A stretch of 7,529 nt of DNA from Candidatus Egerieousia excrementavium (lineage in GTDB: Bacteria; Bacteroidota; Bacteroidia; Bacteroidales; UBA932), in contig JADINB010000052.1 in assembly GCA_017694275.1 (NCBI GenBank), forward strand, positions 1-7,529, written 5' to 3'. The translations under genes were made by a program, and so were the position numbers. Below the pieces are notes generated by a model. The model was not told where the DNA came from. It saw nothing but the letters and a program-made list of their open reading frames with translations, and did no database searches. This document shows, one piece after another, positions 6,532-7,529 of this stretch. How positions within the stretch are numbered: the stretch's first letter is position 1; the number at the start of each line of letters is the position of its first letter.

Positions 6532-7529
6532 GGCAGATTTCCTCCAGTTCGTTAAAAGGTATAAGTTTGTCTGTGACCTGTTGGGGCGCGTCGGGCAAAA
6601 TGAAATGGATAGCCCCGCCAGAGACTTTCTTGTCTTTCTTAAGGGCATCCAGAAGCATTTCCATCGCAATCGGAGCCCCGTCTTTCAAGCCGCATGGAAC
6701 TTCAACCGGCAGCCCGGCGCGCCCCAAATCTGTCTTCAGGCGCTCTGCAAAGCCATTGGAGAGCCCATGCAGCCTTGCGGCCACCTTTGCGGCAAGCACC
6801 ATACCTATGGATACCGCTTCACCATGCATGATTGGAGCATAGCGCCCGGCATCTGCACACACTTTCTCTATTGCATGCGCAAAGGTATGGCCGAGATTCA
6901 GCAGCCTGCGTTCGCCGCGCTCATATGTATCTCGCTCCACCACACCACTCTTGTACATCGCGCATTTGGAAATAAGCTGCTGCAGCCTCTCCTCGCCATA
7001 TATTCCGGCACCGTTGCATAGTGTTCCCTTCTTATTGAAAAAATCGTTCAACTCTGCAAAATATCCGGCAGCCTCGTCGTATGCCTCTCTGTCAAAAAGG
7101 ACAAAGGTCTTCAATACCTCTGCCGCTCCTGCCCTGAACAGTGGCGCAGGCAGACTTCTCAGCACCTCGGCACATATATACACCCATTCAGGCTGGTTGA
7201 TGGTTCCTATAATATTCTTGTAAGACTCAAAATTCACTCCGTTCTTTCCGCCAATGGAGGCGTCAGCCTGCGCAAGAAGAGTGGTAGGCAGAAAGGCAAA
7301 CCTCACTCCCCGCTTGTAGACAGATGCAACAAAGCCTGCAATGTCGGTTGTGATTCCTCCGCCCACTCCCAAAATGAAAGCACCTCTGTCTGCCCCTTCG
7401 TCGAGCAGCCGGTCTATTACTGGAAGTACGTTCTCAATGCGTTTTTTCTGCTCCGAGGTCTCGATTCCTATTATCCGGCATCCCTTGAAATATTCGCAAA
7501 GATGTTTCAGATTGTTATCCATTATAACG
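6518..7529 (-). CDS. aroB: 3-dehydroquinate synthase, 5' end beyond window
   Basis: Converts 3-deoxy-D-arabino-heptulosonate 7-phosphate to 3-dehydroquinate, step 2 of the shikimate pathway, using NAD and a divalent metal. Counting from the ATG at 7522, the glycine-rich NAD motif GGGITTDIAGF is at 54-64, then YKRG, PTTLLAQADASIGGKNGVN (80-98), AAEVLK with metal ligand Glu135, NLGHTFAHAIE with His212 and His216, and MHGEAVSIGM with metal ligand His233. LKKDKK near the end is also typical. The ATG at 7522 is probably internal: the frame stays open to the edge (Val-Ile before this Met), VIMDNN lines up with the VLTDEN-type strand that normally lies about 30-35 residues into the protein, and GGG usually falls near residue 80-100. 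The gene is therefore 5'-truncated by the window, not shortened in the cell. It is the most upstream visible gene of the aro run; its TAG lies inside the start of the downstream fusion gene. Confidence 0.95.
   Translation of the reverse strand, partial: VIMDNNLKHLCEYFKGCRIIGIETSEQKKRIENVLPVIDRLLDEGADRGAFILGVGGGITTDIAGFVASVYKRGVRFAFLPTTLLAQADASIGGKNGVNFESYKNIIGTINQPEWVYICAEVLRSLPAPLFRAGAAEVLKTFVLFDREAYDEAAGYFAELNDFFNKKGTLCNGAGIYGEERLQQLISKCAMYKSGVVERDTYERGERRLLNLGHTFAHAIEKVCADAGRYAPIMHGEAVSIGMVLAAKVAARLHGLSNGFAERLKTDLGRAGLPVEVPCGLKDGAPIAMEMLLDALKKDKKVSGGAIHFILPDAPQQVTDKLIPFNELEEICRDLR
6540..6545 (-). promoter_or_regulatory. strong ribosome-binding site for the aroD-aroA fusion
   Basis: On the minus strand these bases read GGAGGA, 8 nt before GTG at 6531. 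The site lies inside the last codons of aroB. It decides the start of the fusion gene, because no ATG near the AroD N-terminus exists: the next Met (residue 23, at 6465) would delete the first strand of the barrel. A strong Shine-Dalgarno is notable here because the other genes in the window have weak or no such site. Confidence 0.75.

Noticed and set aside
6532..6669. 46-residue N-terminal extension of the AroD-AroA fusion from ATG 6669
   Set aside because: The extension overlaps the aroB 3' end in another frame and has no similarity to AroD; GTG at 6531 with its GGAGGA site is a better start.
6055..7021. Two plus-strand open frames (166 and 185 codons) opposite the AroD part of the fusion and aroB
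   Set aside because: Both are antisense to conserved enzyme genes, have compositions rich in His, Cys and Arg, and show no family motif or ribosome-binding site.

Overview
This window looks like a chromosomal segment from a Bacteroidota member, most likely a gut-type Bacteroidales relative. The grounds are a short-signal lipoprotein with a Bacteroidales-style N-terminal module, mostly absent Shine-Dalgarno sequences, an isolated TAnnTTTG-type promoter element, and Bacteroidota-like versions of AroC (GGGHFSGR) and AroB. No gene assignment depends on the exact genus, and no RNA gene, CRISPR array, insertion sequence or prophage gene was seen.

Layout. (1) Bases 1-209 hold no convincing gene. 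They carry a roughly 119-bp imperfect palindrome (9-127) whose outer arms, inner stem and centre are concentric, so it reads as a dispersed intergenic or MITE/REP-like repeat. A weaker second hairpin follows. (2) Bases 210-1981 on the minus strand form a two-gene unit: a metallo-beta-lactamase-fold hydrolase followed by a stand-alone glutamate formimidoyltransferase (histidine degradation), with an ATGA stop/start overlap. (3) Bases 1982-2067 are an AT-rich divergent promoter region. (4) Bases 2068-3498 on the plus strand encode a surface or periplasmic lipoprotein with a class C beta-lactamase-type serine hydrolase domain. (5) Bases 3505-7529 on the minus strand are a shikimate-pathway operon, transcribed right to left: aroB (its 5' end is cut by the window edge), an unusual aroD-aroA fusion gene, and aroC.

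The three aro genes encode four pathway steps: 3-dehydroquinate synthase, 3-dehydroquinate dehydratase, EPSP synthase and chorismate synthase. Shikimate dehydrogenase (aroE) and shikimate kinase (aroK) are not in the window. The fused protein joins steps 3 and 6, which are not consecutive. Its true start is best placed at a GTG codon inside the end of aroB, preceded by a good GGAGGA ribosome-binding site. All catalytic residues that can be recognised in both halves are present.

The main points of interest are the AroD-AroA fusion and its GTG start, the divergent glyphosate-loop sequence in its EPSP synthase half, the 119-bp palindromic element, the hydrolase/formimidoyltransferase pair, and the 6-bp convergent junction between the lipoprotein gene and aroC. 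The rest is ordinary core metabolism.
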